Source: Thauera sp.
GTDB lineage: Bacteria > Pseudomonadota > Gammaproteobacteria > Burkholderiales > Rhodocyclaceae
Reading direction: 5' to 3'
Assembly: GCA_017302295.1 (NCBI GenBank)
Contig: JAFLDS010000014.1
Coordinates: forward strand, 1 to 64,000
DNA: 64,000 nt
Position 1 is the first letter of the stretch. Every line of letters starts with the position of its first letter. The translations under genes were made by a program, and so were the position numbers. Shown here piece after piece: positions 29,258-40,588 of the stretch. The notes beneath the pieces were generated by a model. It was not told where the DNA came from, did no database searches, and worked only from the letters and a program-made list of their open reading frames with translations.

Positions 29258-29653
29258 TCAGACGCCACGGGCGCGATCGAGATAGCCCCGCACCATCAGC
29301 AGCCCGGCAAAGCCCCATTCCTTCACCACCTCGACCGGGGTCAGGTTGTCGAATGCCTTGTTGCGGGTGCTCATCCAGCGATAAGCCAGATCCCGGTTCT
29401 GCGGAAACAGCAGTCGCAGGTTCTTGTGGATCCCCAGCAAGTGGCCCACCCGGTCGTACTGGTCACGGCTCGTCCCGATCGGCTTGCCGCTGCGGTAGTT
29501 CGACAGCGCCGCCCTGTTGCTGGCCGCGATGCCCAGCAATGCCGCCTGGTCTTCGGTGCTCAACTTCCAGTGATCAAGCAGGGCCATGACCATCCTGGCC
29601 AGCGCACCGCGGTCCTCCGATGCGCTCACTTCACGCTCGGCAACCGCGCTCAT
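29258..29653 (-). CDS. Xre/MbcA/ParS-type antitoxin
   Basis: Antitoxin of 131 residues partnered with the RES toxin. The N-terminal part has an Xre-like helix-turn-helix ([12 protein letters not shown], then ALSNYRSG), and the C-terminal half is the toxin-binding MbcA/ParS domain ([16 protein letters not shown], then [17 protein letters not shown]). Start ATG at 29653 is preceded by GAGGAGAG. It probably represses its own operon through the inverted repeat at 29675-29692. Confidence 0.87.
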   Translation of the reverse strand: MSAVAEREVSASEDRGALARMVMALLDHWKLSTEDQAALLGIAASNRAALSNYRSGKPIGTSRDQYDRVGHLLGIHKNLRLLFPQNRDLAYRWMSTRNKAFDNLTPVEVVKEWGFAGLLMVRGYLDRARGV

Positions 29654-29674
29654 GGGGCTCTCCTCGTCATGGGG

Positions 29675-29692
29675 TGCTCAGTAGCTTGAGCA
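29675..29692 (-). promoter_or_regulatory. Inverted-repeat operator of the RES/Xre module
   Basis: TGCTCA-GTAGCT-TGAGCA has perfect 6-bp arms and lies 22 bases upstream of the antitoxin start. It overlaps a TATGCT -10-like hexamer read on the minus strand, next to an AT-rich stretch. This position fits antitoxin autorepression. Confidence 0.55.
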
Positions 29693-29874
29693 TAGTTTTT
29701 TGTGTTGAAGAAAACAAGAAGTGGTGGAATAAAAACAGAATGGGCTGCCCCCTCGCGATTCACGCTCGCAGACGGCAGGGGCACCGCACGCGCTGGACCG
29801 GCTTCGGGCCCGCGTCGCTCAGTACTGACGGCCTTGCCGTACACGCGGCTGGCGCAGATCACGTCCAGAACCTG

Positions 29875-32475
<2,601 letters not shown>

Positions 32476-32507
32476 TCGCTCGTCCTGGATGGTGGGGCTG
32501 CGCCGAT

Positions 32508-32687
32508 CTACCGCACGACCGGAACGGCCATCAGATAATCGTAGAGCTTGTCGGCAAGGGCCGCGCGCTGGTCGGGCAGGTCGACCGCAGCGGCACGGCC
32601 ATGAAGGAAAGCGGCCACCGCCATGAGGAGCAGCGCGACCACATTGCGAGGCTTGCCGAAGGCAGCCGACCAGATTCGATTCATCAT
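32508..32687 (-). CDS. Small single-span membrane or secreted protein upstream of mgtA
   Basis: A 59-residue frame beginning MMNRIWSAAFGKPRN, with one hydrophobic helix (VVALLLMAVAAFLHGRAAA) that could be a signal peptide or membrane anchor, and a short amphipathic tail. Not recognised as a known family. It ends 32 bases before mgtA on the same strand, so it may be co-transcribed with it. The reading frame extends further upstream but without a credible start. Confidence 0.45.
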   Translation of the reverse strand: MMNRIWSAAFGKPRNVVALLLMAVAAFLHGRAAAVDLPDQRAALADKLYDYLMAVPVVR

Positions 32688-32760
32688 GACTCGCTGCTCC
32701 CGTAGCGGCCTATAGTGAGTACATGACCGGCAATCGCCGGGCGTCATGTGGAGCACGATC

Positions 32761-32889
32761 ATGAACAAGGTAAGGAAAAGCAACAAGGAGCCCAAGAAGC
32801 AATCCCTCCTGACCCCCAAGGAAAGGAAGGCCTCGAAGCGCGCCCGGAAACACGCTCACGACGCGGTGCCGCTGATCACCCCGCGGTGA
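32761..32889 (+). CDS. Lysine/arginine-rich small protein
   Basis: A 42-residue frame, MNKVRKSNKEPKKQSLLTPK followed by a strongly basic helix-like stretch and the tail VPLITPR. A TGGAG ribosome-binding site lies 7 bases upstream, and a TATAGT hexamer at about 32711. About 40 per cent of residues are Lys, Arg or His, suggesting nucleic-acid or ribosome binding. I have a general memory of similar short proteins in related bacteria but cannot name a family. It is divergent from the mgtA unit. Confidence 0.55.
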   Translation: MNKVRKSNKEPKKQSLLTPKERKASKRARKHAHDAVPLITPR

Positions 32890-33018
32890 GACTGGACTGG
32901 CCCGCATGATGCGTGGAAATGCACGGTTTTGCGCCAATCCGGCCACGCATCCGCGGCCAGGATGTACGGATGAAGCGTGTCGGAATGACTGCTCGAGGAC
33001 GCGCGCCCTAGCCGGTCT

Positions 33019-33402
33019 TCACCGGCCGCTCCCATAAGGGCGGGTCAGTACTTCCAGGAAGTGCCCGTCCGGATCGTCGAAATACATCCCGCGGCCCCCG
33101 TCACCGTGGTTGATCTCGCCCGGTCGCGACCGTCCCGGATCGGCCCAGAACGGCAGGCCACGCCTGCGAATCCGGTCGAAGACCTGATCGAACTCGGCTT
33201 CGCTGATCAGGAAGGCATAGTGCTGCGACGCGATCGGCGCGTCGGTATCGAGGAAGTCGAGGCTGACGCCGTTGTCGACCTCGACCACCACGAATGGGCC
33301 GAAACGCGTCGGCGGCGGAAGCCCCAGAATGCCGGTGAGGAATGCGGCCGACAGATGGCTGTCGCGGGTGTGCACGATGGTGTGATTGAGGTGGACGGCC
33401 AT
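33019..33402 (-). CDS. VOC family protein (glyoxalase/bleomycin-resistance fold)
   Basis: Protein of 127 residues with the vicinal-oxygen-chelate fold. The N-terminal module is LNHTIVHTRDSHLSAAFLTG with a metal-ligand-type histidine; the C-terminal module ends GRGMYFDDPDGHFLEVLTRPY, holding the usual Asp-Pro-Asp-Gly-His-x-x-Glu ligands. Substrate unknown; candidates are a dioxygenase, isomerase or antibiotic-binding role. The start ATG at 33402 matches the family; upstream frame is not conserved. Confidence 0.87.
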   Translation of the reverse strand: MAVHLNHTIVHTRDSHLSAAFLTGILGLPPPTRFGPFVVVEVDNGVSLDFLDTDAPIASQHYAFLISEAEFDQVFDRIRRRGLPFWADPGRSRPGEINHGDGGRGMYFDDPDGHFLEVLTRPYGSGR

Positions 33403-33659
33403 GGCATCGTCCTCGTTGCTGGGGTGGGCGAGTTCTACCTGAACGGGTTTCCGGTTGCCCGAGGGCCAAGGGTGTGCCCGGCAAGTCGATCTCGCCATGC
33501 CTGCGGGGCTGCGTCGATGGCTCTCTTTTTCAATGGACAGCAATCCGCGTTGCCGGTTCGGTGGCGCGTGGAGCGAAAGCCCCATGGACGCCAACGCAAG
33601 GCACAATAAGGCCGAGCCGGACGTTTCCGGATAGCACTTGAGCCAAGGATGAGAAAGCC

Positions 33660-33887
33660 ATGAATTCCGATCTCGATCAGCGTATCAGCTTCAACCCCCG
33701 CCAATGCGGGGGGCAAGCCTGCATCCGCGGGCTGAGAATCCGGGTGGCCGACATTCTGGAAATGCTTGCCCAAGGCGTCGAGCAATCGGAAATCCTTGCT
33801 GACTTCCCTGACCTGGAAGCGGCGGACATCATGGCCTGCCTGCATTTCGCCGCGAAACGTGCGGCGATTGCGAGACTGGCAGCATGA
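33660..33887 (+). CDS. DUF433 antitoxin
   Basis: Antitoxin-like protein of 75 residues. Family motifs are RISFNPRQCGGQACIRGLRI and EILADFPDLEAADIMACLHF, the latter a helical DNA-binding-like region. DUF433 proteins pair with DUF5615 PIN-like toxins, as they do here, with a 4-base ATGA overlap to the next gene. It is preceded by a GAGAAAG ribosome-binding site. Confidence 0.87.
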   Translation: MNSDLDQRISFNPRQCGGQACIRGLRIRVADILEMLAQGVEQSEILADFPDLEAADIMACLHFAAKRAAIARLAA

Positions 33888-34225
33888 TCTTCTGGGTGGA
33901 CGCCCAACTACCACCCGGGCTCGCACCGTGGCTGACCGAGGCTTTCAGCGTCGAGGCATACTCGATGCGCTTTCTTGGACTGCACGATGCCGAAGATGGG
34001 CAGATTTTCGATCGCGCGCGGGGCGCGGGTGAGATCGTGCTGATCAGCAAGGACAGTGACTTCATCGAGTTGATTGCACAGCGTGGTACGCCGCCGCGAC
34101 TGCTCTGGGTGACCTGCGGAAACGTGACCAATCGGCGTTTGCGCGAGGTGTTCGGCCGCCTGTTTGTCGACGCCATCGCCTTGCTGCAGGCAGGCGAGCA
34201 AATCGTCGAACTCGGCGACGCGTGA
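33884..34225 (+). CDS. DUF5615 PIN-like toxin
   Basis: Putative ribonuclease toxin of 113 residues with the DUF5615/Mut7-C PIN-like fold. It starts IFWVDAQLPPGLAPWLTE, has AEDGQIFDRARGAGEIVLIS and KDSDFIELIAQRGTPPRLLW; the acidic residues in VDAQ, KDSDF and the C-terminal half form the expected metal site. It overlaps the antitoxin gene by 4 bases. It lies 184 bases from the end of the Dnd-type operon, which reads toward it. Confidence 0.86.
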   Translation: MIFWVDAQLPPGLAPWLTEAFSVEAYSMRFLGLHDAEDGQIFDRARGAGEIVLISKDSDFIELIAQRGTPPRLLWVTCGNVTNRRLREVFGRLFVDAIALLQAGEQIVELGDA

Positions 34226-34409
34226 GCAGGCGTTCGATTGAAGGCGCTCGCGATTAGCCTCGCGTGTTCGTTGTTGCGTGGGATGTTTCGAACCGGAGTG
34301 CTGTTCATGAGGGCGGATTGTTGGGTTTCGTTACGCAGGAGGAACCCGTAGGGTGAACTGGACTGCTGCACGTTGAATGCGCAACAGGACATCCTTATTA
34401 CGGACGAAC

Positions 34410-37001
34410 TCAGGGCGGCCAGATGAAATCCCGGAAAGTCTTCGGCGTCATCGTTCGTGGGTAGCGTATGGCACCGGCCCGACTCGGGAGGATTGCGGTA
34501 ATCTGCTGACAATGTTCTGGCCCGTAGCTCAAATGAATCGGTCTTTCCGGGCCGTACACATACATCCGGTCGAATGGCAGATTCTCCGCGATCCACCTCG
34601 CCACTTCGAGCATGTCTTCATCGTCGACGATCAAATCGACCGCCGCGCCAAGCCGAGTACAAATCGGATTTCCAAGTCGGTTCAGCTCGCAGGCAGCATG
34701 CTGGTCCAGGGCGGGTGCAATGCGTGCGGAAATTTCGCGGGTGAGAGCCGGACCGGCGAAGCCATAGGTCAACCGGACCATCCCGAAGTAGTCGATGATC
34801 GGTGTGATGAGGCGGGTGGCGAGTGCGTGCAGCGCGTTGTAGCTGTCCGGATTGCGTGGACGGTTGTCGACCCGCGTGCGTTGCCACGTTTCCCCGCATT
34901 CGATGAAGTCGCGATAGGTGAAATGAGGGCCGCATGCGAAATCGAGTTCAGGTATGTCCTGGGCGGGGCGCAGCGCAAAGTCTTGGATCACGAGACGCAG
35001 CAGCGACAGGGCAGCGTCCAGTTCTGCGATGGGTGGTCCGTATGTTCCGGGGTCAAACAGTTCGAGGGCGCTAAGGGATTCATCGAAGGCTGACTGTTCG
35101 GCGAAGCGTGGCCACTCTTCGTTGATATACCGCGACTTGTCATACAGCGGAGGGGGTAAGACGGAATGTTCCCCGTAATAGAAGAAGTCGATTTCCTGAG
35201 TGCGCAGCTTCACCTTGATGCGCTCTGTCATCAGCGGAATCGGTTTTCCATCGAAGTCATCGAACTTCAGCAGGCTGAGCTTGCCGGAACGGATATGGAC
35301 TTTCACGACGTCGACGCGGTCGAGATCACCGTACAGCATTGCGCCGCAGCCGACGTAGATTCGAAGCAGTGGGGGCAGGCGGGATATCAGTGAGCATGCG
35401 AGCTGGAGGTAGTCGCTGGGCACGTGATAGCCGAGCCCCTGTTCGCTCGCCGTTTGGCTAGCGGCGTCGAGCAGGGCCGGGTGCGCTGCATCCTGCAATG
35501 CCTGCCGGGCGGCAAGGAGAGCCGTCGTGTAATCGCCGAAATGGGTCTTGATGTCGCGCTGCAAGGCCGTGTCGAGTTGGCGATAGGGCTTGTGTTTGCC
35601 AAACAGGCGCAGGGCCAGAAAGACGAGGAGATCATCCCGGCGCTCGTTCGCCGCCTGAGCGAGGGCCTGCCTGTCGCAAACTGCCGCCGCAATGCGGAGG
35701 GCTCGCTTCCATGAGCCGAACGCAGAAATTGCCTCGGCGGCACGAGGAAACTCGTCGCATTGCGGCTCGCGGCCAAGATCGATGCAAGTGGACCATAGCG
35801 CGTCGAGCAGTTCGCGATGTTCGGCGACAAGCTCGTGCAGCCTCGATGATCGAACGCGATCTTGACGCGGAGGACGTGATGTCCGTCGTGCATATGACCC
35901 TGCGCGCAGGTGCGGGCCACGCCGTCGGCGTTGGCACTCGAAGAGGAAGCGTTGCTCGGCAGACTTGTCGGCAAAGACGAACAGGATCCCCGGCGCGACC
36001 GGAATTGCCTCGGTATCGAGGACCGTTTCGACGAACTCCTTGAATTCTGTCTGGGTAAAGTACTTCTGAAAGGTGTTGCGCTGCGTGCGATAACCATCCC
36101 GGAAGGGACGACCGGCCGGCGGTGTGCTTCCGTACAGCATCACGGAGACCACGAGGACCGTTCGTGCCAGGTCGAATGCGCCGTGCAGGGCTGCGATCCG
36201 TTCATCGAAGTCCTCGATGACGTTGATGACGAAACCGAGATTGACGATATCGGCGGAGGTGCGGATGCCATCGGCTGCGTAATAGGGGTCCCAACCGCTG
36301 GCCGAATAGTGGTTTCCCCGCAGTGTCCGCAGGTCATCGCCGCGACCGCAGCCATAGTCGAAGAAGCTGCGCTCGGGATCGAGCAGACCGTGCCGTGCCA
36401 GGGCCTGAATCGGTGCTGACAGGCCGCTGCGGCTGAGGGCCGTGCGGTGACGTTCGATCGCGTCACCGTCCAGAATGGCTTCCTCGTCCATATCGACTGC
36501 GTTGCCCAGCGGCACCATTTGATGGTCGTCGAGTTGGTAGCCGGCATGGCTGATACGAGCGTCCCAAGCCCGACGAAAGCCGATCAGATGCGGATCCTCG
36601 AACAGCCCGAGGGCCTCGGCCTGTTCGGTCAGTTGGGAAAACCGAGTGAAATCGGGATGATCGGGCGGAAGCAGTCGTTCCTTGCGATGCAGAATGGGCG
36701 GGTTTAGCGATGACTCGTAGCTGCGATAGGACACAATCCCTTCACTAACACGGATGTGCCAGGCCTCACGCAGTTCCGGAAATGCCGCGGTGAAGAAATC
36801 GGGATAGTGCAGGGCCGAAACAACGCCCGCGATCTCGTCGATCTTGAGTACATTTGCCGTCGCGTCGGCGTCTGGGCAGACCGCCAACGCGGTGGTGGCA
36901 AGCGTGCGAAGCGTGTCCGGCAACCGTGAGATCGCCAAGCGGTGAATATAGATGCGGCCCGCGACGACTTTGCCGACGGCGCCCGTTGCCGGCGCCTCCA
37001 T
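34410..37001 (-). CDS. DNA phosphorothioation-associated putative methyltransferase with C-terminal M15-peptidase-like domain
   Basis: Last gene of the Dnd-type operon, 863 residues. Residues about 95-370 match the Dnd-associated putative methyltransferase family: RKERLLPPDHPDF, then SAM motif I FFDYGCGRGDD (213-223), then VNLGFVINVIED (253-264). A helical middle region (about 390-500) and a conserved block around LRIYVGCGAMLYGDLDRVDV follow. Residues 687-825 look like a Peptidase_M15_3 domain: FTYRDFIECGETWQRT, GMVRLTYGFAGPAL, GAAVDLIV with the ligand-type aspartate at 789, LPFDRMYVY and PIHLSY with a histidine at 823. The first zinc histidine is replaced by threonine (782), so it may bind rather than cleave. 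Its ATG shares one base with the previous stop (TAATG). Confidence 0.85.
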   Translation of the reverse strand: MEAPATGAVGKVVAGRIYIHRLAISRLPDTLRTLATTALAVCPDADATANVLKIDEIAGVVSALHYPDFFTAAFPELREAWHIRVSEGIVSYRSYESSLNPPILHRKERLLPPDHPDFTRFSQLTEQAEALGLFEDPHLIGFRRAWDARISHAGYQLDDHQMVPLGNAVDMDEEAILDGDAIERHRTALSRSGLSAPIQALARHGLLDPERSFFDYGCGRGDDLRTLRGNHYSASGWDPYYAADGIRTSADIVNLGFVINVIEDFDERIAALHGAFDLARTVLVVSVMLYGSTPPAGRPFRDGYRTQRNTFQKYFTQTEFKEFVETVLDTEAIPVAPGILFVFADKSAEQRFLFECQRRRRGPHLRAGSYARRTSRPPRQDRVRSSRLHELVAEHRELLDALWSTCIDLGREPQCDEFPRAAEAISAFGSWKRALRIAAAVCDRQALAQAANERRDDLLVFLALRLFGKHKPYRQLDTALQRDIKTHFGDYTTALLAARQALQDAAHPALLDAASQTASEQGLGYHVPSDYLQLACSLISRLPPLLRIYVGCGAMLYGDLDRVDVVKVHIRSGKLSLLKFDDFDGKPIPLMTERIKVKLRTQEIDFFYYGEHSVLPPPLYDKSRYINEEWPRFAEQSAFDESLSALELFDPGTYGPPIAELDAALSLLRLVIQDFALRPAQDIPELDFACGPHFTYRDFIECGETWQRTRVDNRPRNPDSYNALHALATRLITPIIDYFGMVRLTYGFAGPALTREISARIAPALDQHAACELNRLGNPICTRLGAAVDLIVDDEDMLEVARWIAENLPFDRMYVYGPERPIHLSYGPEHCQQITAILPSRAGAIRYPRTMTPKTFRDFIWPP

Positions 37002-38530
37002 TAAACACTGAGTTGTGTCGCAATGTCTTCAGCGCGGATATTGTACGAATGGGCGCGGATTCCGCGACCATCGCCACCCCGGAAGATCATGTCTCCAGCC
37101 CCCTGCAGACGTTCGGCTCCAGCTTCGTCCATGATGATTTTCGACTCCGCAGCACGTGCCACCCTTAGCGCGATACGAGCGGGGCAGTTCGTGCGCAGGA
37201 GACCGGAAAAGGTTTTCGCCTCTGGACGTTGTGTTGCAAGGATCAGATGAATCCCGGCCGCACGCGCCTTCTGCGCCAACAGGACCAAGCGCTCTTCGTT
37301 CGTCTTGTCCTGCATGACCAAGTCTGCCAATTCGTCCACAGCAACGATAATCCATTCGCCGCGATAACCTTTTTCACGCGCACTCGCCAGATCCTTGACC
37401 CCTAGTTCCGCAAACCTTGTGTAGCGAGCTTCCATTTCCTCGACAAGCTGGTCGAGCAGCGTTGTTGCCGCCGTGCTGTCGGTCGCCACTTCGCCGAACA
37501 GCAATGGGTAGTCGCGCCAAGCGGCGAACTCGACCTGCTTGGGGTCAATCAGTGCGAAACGAAGTGGGCGACGATCACCATACGACAGAAGGCTCAACAG
37601 CAAGGCATTGAGACAAACGCTTTTGCCGCTTCCCGTGGTGCCGCCGATCAGGAGGTGGGGCGCGCTGGCCAAGTCGAACATAAGCGGCTTGCCGTCAATC
37701 GTGACGCCTGGGCTAACGGGCAGACGCATTGCAACAAAATCGAAGCCAGCCGCAGCACGGGCGAAATGAGTGACGTCGACGGTTTGCCATGCTTCTTTCG
37801 GGCGGGGCTCGTCGAGGAAACAGGTTTTCGGTTCGTTGGCGTTGCTCAGGCTCAGCGTATTGCCGATACCCAGCGCAAAGCCCAGTTCGTCGAGCCGGCT
37901 TTCGAGCGCTCTGCGGTCAGTCGCTTTGGCAAGAAAGAGCTTGTAGCGATTGATTCTGGGACCAGCGAATGTCTCGCGGATCTCCGCAGTCACTCCGTTC
38001 TGCCGTAGCAACTTCAGAATGGCGTCCTGTTCCTCGTCGTCGATTTTCCGCGGGCCCAGTTCGTCAGCAATGCCGCCGTCGACTACTGAAAGTGGCGACG
38101 TCTGTTCCGGCAGGTTGGCCTTGCGGGCAAGGATCTCCAGAAAGCTCTTGAAATCGTCGCCAGCTTCATTTCGATCATCCGTCAATAGTCGGATGCCGCG
38201 GTGCCAGTGGTCGCGTACCAGCTTTTGCAGCGCCTCGAGAGTGAACGTTTCTTCGCCGCGGCGCCGCAAAAGTTCCCCGAACAGACCAATCCAGAGAAAA
38301 TTGCAGCTATCTTCGTCGCCGAAGAGTTGCAAGCCCTTGATCGCAGAGCCTTTTGCGTCAGGCGCCGCCTCGGGGAAGGATTCGAGCCCGAGCGAGCGAC
38401 CGAGGGCCAGTCGTATGATCTCGTAGTTGCTTTCCGCGCCGACGAAGCTCTTCAGATCCTTGGCAGCCTGGTCGGCTTCGCGGCTGCTCGAATAAGACGC
38501 AGTAAGAATATCGCTGATGCTGTTCATCAT
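37001..38530 (-). CDS. DndE-like domain fused to FtsK/SpoIIIE DNA translocase motor
   Basis: Product of 509 residues. Residues 1 to about 125 resemble DndE, the small helical protein that binds nicked DNA in phosphorothioation (SYSSSREADQAAKDLKSFVG, NYEIIRLALGRSLGL). Residues about 160-290 resemble the FtsK beta domain (FAGPRINRYKLFLA). Residues 290-509 are the alpha/RecA domain: Walker A GGTTGSGKSV (296-305), FALIDPKQVEF, Walker B IIVAVDELADLV (394-405), KARAAGIHLILATQRPEA and GAGDMIF. No N-terminal membrane part and no KOPS-binding gamma domain. It overlaps dndD by ATGA and the methyltransferase gene by one base. Confidence 0.87.
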   Translation of the reverse strand: MMNSISDILTASYSSSREADQAAKDLKSFVGAESNYEIIRLALGRSLGLESFPEAAPDAKGSAIKGLQLFGDEDSCNFLWIGLFGELLRRRGEETFTLEALQKLVRDHWHRGIRLLTDDRNEAGDDFKSFLEILARKANLPEQTSPLSVVDGGIADELGPRKIDDEEQDAILKLLRQNGVTAEIRETFAGPRINRYKLFLAKATDRRALESRLDELGFALGIGNTLSLSNANEPKTCFLDEPRPKEAWQTVDVTHFARAAAGFDFVAMRLPVSPGVTIDGKPLMFDLASAPHLLIGGTTGSGKSVCLNALLLSLLSYGDRRPLRFALIDPKQVEFAAWRDYPLLFGEVATDSTAATTLLDQLVEEMEARYTRFAELGVKDLASAREKGYRGEWIIVAVDELADLVMQDKTNEERLVLLAQKARAAGIHLILATQRPEAKTFSGLLRTNCPARIALRVARAAESKIIMDEAGAERLQGAGDMIFRGGDGRGIRAHSYNIRAEDIATQLSV

Positions 38531-40584
38531 GCGGTTCCAGCAAAATAACGATCGGCAACCGCCTCGGTTCTTCCGACACCATGTCCCATTTGTGCGTGCT
38601 GCAATAGATAGCTTTTTGCTACGTGCTTACCGAGGCGGGCAAATTCGATTGCGCCGATTTCCTTGTCTTGCGCAAGCAGGATGACCTGCCGTGTTCCGTC
38701 TTCTGTCCAGTAGTCGAGCAGATTCTTGCAGTGCGTTTCGGACAATCGGGCAAGTGGCGTGTCCACGATCAGCGGCACGTTGTAGCCGGTAACCTCGGCC
38801 AAGGCTCCAACCAGTGATAGCACGAATAGCTGGGACTCGCCCGAAGATTTGGGGAGATGGATCTCACTTCCCTCGTGGCTGAAAAGAACTGCCTTGCCGT
38901 CGTTCTGTATCTCGATGCGCGCCACCTGGTCCTTGTGGTGAAGGCGTCGGAAGAGCCGCGTTGTCGCGTCCGAAAGCGCCCTCAGCTTCAGTTCGAACAG
39001 TGCGGGCAGGAGGTCATCGATCATGGCGACGACCCGTTCGGCACGCTGCGCGGCGATGCGCTCGGGATGCCCCTCGACCAGTTTCTTGCGCTCCCGTTCA
39101 TAGGTTGCGCTGAGCTGCGATATATCGGCGTTCAGGGCGATCAGCTCGTTATCCTTTACATCGATCAGGCCGCGCAACTCCTCGAGGCGGAGCTGGATCG
39201 ACGTCAGCATAGTTGACAATTGCTCTGCTTCAGCGGAGCGATCGGTGCCGTCGGCGCCTTCCAGCCGGATGCGTTCCTGCTGAAGACGCCACCTTTCGTG
39301 TATGGCCTCATCCAACTTGATGGCAAGGGTACGCAGTGCGCTGCCCGAAACCCGGATGCGTTGGCGCATGTCGGCGAGCTTGCGGCGTTCATTGGTTTGC
39401 AGGTAGCGATGCCAATGAAAATCCGCACAGCCTGACGGTCGCGGCGAGTAGAGGCTCTCCCAAGCCTCGGCCAGAGTCCGCTCGAGTGAGTCGCGCGCAC
39501 CGGGAAGATGGCAGACGCCGGCAATCCAGGCCGAGTTGAAGAACGTGTCGTGAAACTTCTGCCAGCGCGGCTGTTGCTCGTCACGGAAGTGCTCCCACGA
39601 CGACAGCGTGTCTTCCTGTTCGAGTGCTTCGGTGAGAGCGTCGTGCAGTTGTCGTCTGACGAGCTGCAGCGGTAACGCGGTCGACATCATCTTCCGCAAC
39701 TGGGTACGGTAATGGTCTTCATCCTGCTCGGCGCGCGCACTCGCTTCGACAACGTCGGCAACGGTACGGGCATCGCTGCCCTGAGCCAGATCGCGGAGTT
39801 GCCGCGTCAGGCGTTCGCGTTGTTCACCGCCGCGCTGGAACTCGGTCTGGAGCTCATGGAGTGCTTCGGCGAGTTCGTCACGTCGGGCGGTTTTCTGGGT
39901 GAGCTGCTCTCCCAGTTCGCTGACGCGTTCCTCGTCTACCCCGCCCGCTTGACGCAGTTTTGCCGTGCTGTATTCCGCCAGCTTTTCCCGTAGTTCCCGC
40001 ACCAATACCACACCGAGAAGGTTTTCGAGGCCGGAAAGGATCCAGCGGGTACGATCTTCATCAGCCAGGACCGCAATCTTTTCACCGTCGAAGAAGAAGA
40101 ACGGCGCGAGCCACGGGGGAACCGCGTAACTGGAAAGCAACGCGGGCAGCATGACTTCCGGCCGCCCGGTCCAGGTGCTGCTGCCAGCACCCTGGGTTTC
40201 TATGACGAGACGCTGCGAATCGTACTTTCCGCTGCTGTTGAAGAACCACTTGCGGGTGATGCGAAGGCGCCCCTTTTCCGGGCGTGTGATTTCGATGGAC
40301 ACTTCCATCCGGTCGTCGCCGTTACGTAACGCATGCTTGTAGAAGGCAGTTTCGAGGAAATGACCATAGCCACGCGCATGCAGCCCCGCACGGTCGAGTG
40401 CGCGATGGCTTACTGCCTCTTCGCCGTATAGTCCGACGTAAACGGCTTCGAGAAGTGTGGTCTTGCCATAGCCGTTGATACCGCCCACCAGGACGAGGTT
40501 TCTGCCCCTGGCCGGTTGTGGAAACTCGAAAACCTGGTTTTGATAGCTCTTGAAGTTGCGGAGCGCAATGCGGGAGATCCACAT
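38527..40584 (-). CDS. dndD: DNA sulfur modification protein DndD (SMC-like ATPase)
   Basis: ATPase of 685 residues that supports sulfur insertion into the DNA backbone, probably by nicking or opening DNA. Walker A is GGINGYGKTT (34-43). FFFFDGEKIAVLAD near residue 165 is a DndD hallmark. Long coiled coils flank a central region (about 190-270 and 400-530). The C-terminal ATPase half has the signature SSGESQLFVLSLVGALAEVT and Walker B PLIVDTPLARL. Four bases separate it from the upstream 76-aa gene, and it overlaps the DndE-FtsK gene by 4 bases. Confidence 0.92.
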   Translation of the reverse strand: MWISRIALRNFKSYQNQVFEFPQPARGRNLVLVGGINGYGKTTLLEAVYVGLYGEEAVSHRALDRAGLHARGYGHFLETAFYKHALRNGDDRMEVSIEITRPEKGRLRITRKWFFNSSGKYDSQRLVIETQGAGSSTWTGRPEVMLPALLSSYAVPPWLAPFFFFDGEKIAVLADEDRTRWILSGLENLLGVVLVRELREKLAEYSTAKLRQAGGVDEERVSELGEQLTQKTARRDELAEALHELQTEFQRGGEQRERLTRQLRDLAQGSDARTVADVVEASARAEQDEDHYRTQLRKMMSTALPLQLVRRQLHDALTEALEQEDTLSSWEHFRDEQQPRWQKFHDTFFNSAWIAGVCHLPGARDSLERTLAEAWESLYSPRPSGCADFHWHRYLQTNERRKLADMRQRIRVSGSALRTLAIKLDEAIHERWRLQQERIRLEGADGTDRSAEAEQLSTMLTSIQLRLEELRGLIDVKDNELIALNADISQLSATYERERKKLVEGHPERIAAQRAERVVAMIDDLLPALFELKLRALSDATTRLFRRLHHKDQVARIEIQNDGKAVLFSHEGSEIHLPKSSGESQLFVLSLVGALAEVTGYNVPLIVDTPLARLSETHCKNLLDYWTEDGTRQVILLAQDKEIGAIEFARLGKHVAKSYLLQHAQMGHGVGRTEAVADRYFAGTA

Positions 40585-40588
40585 GCGC

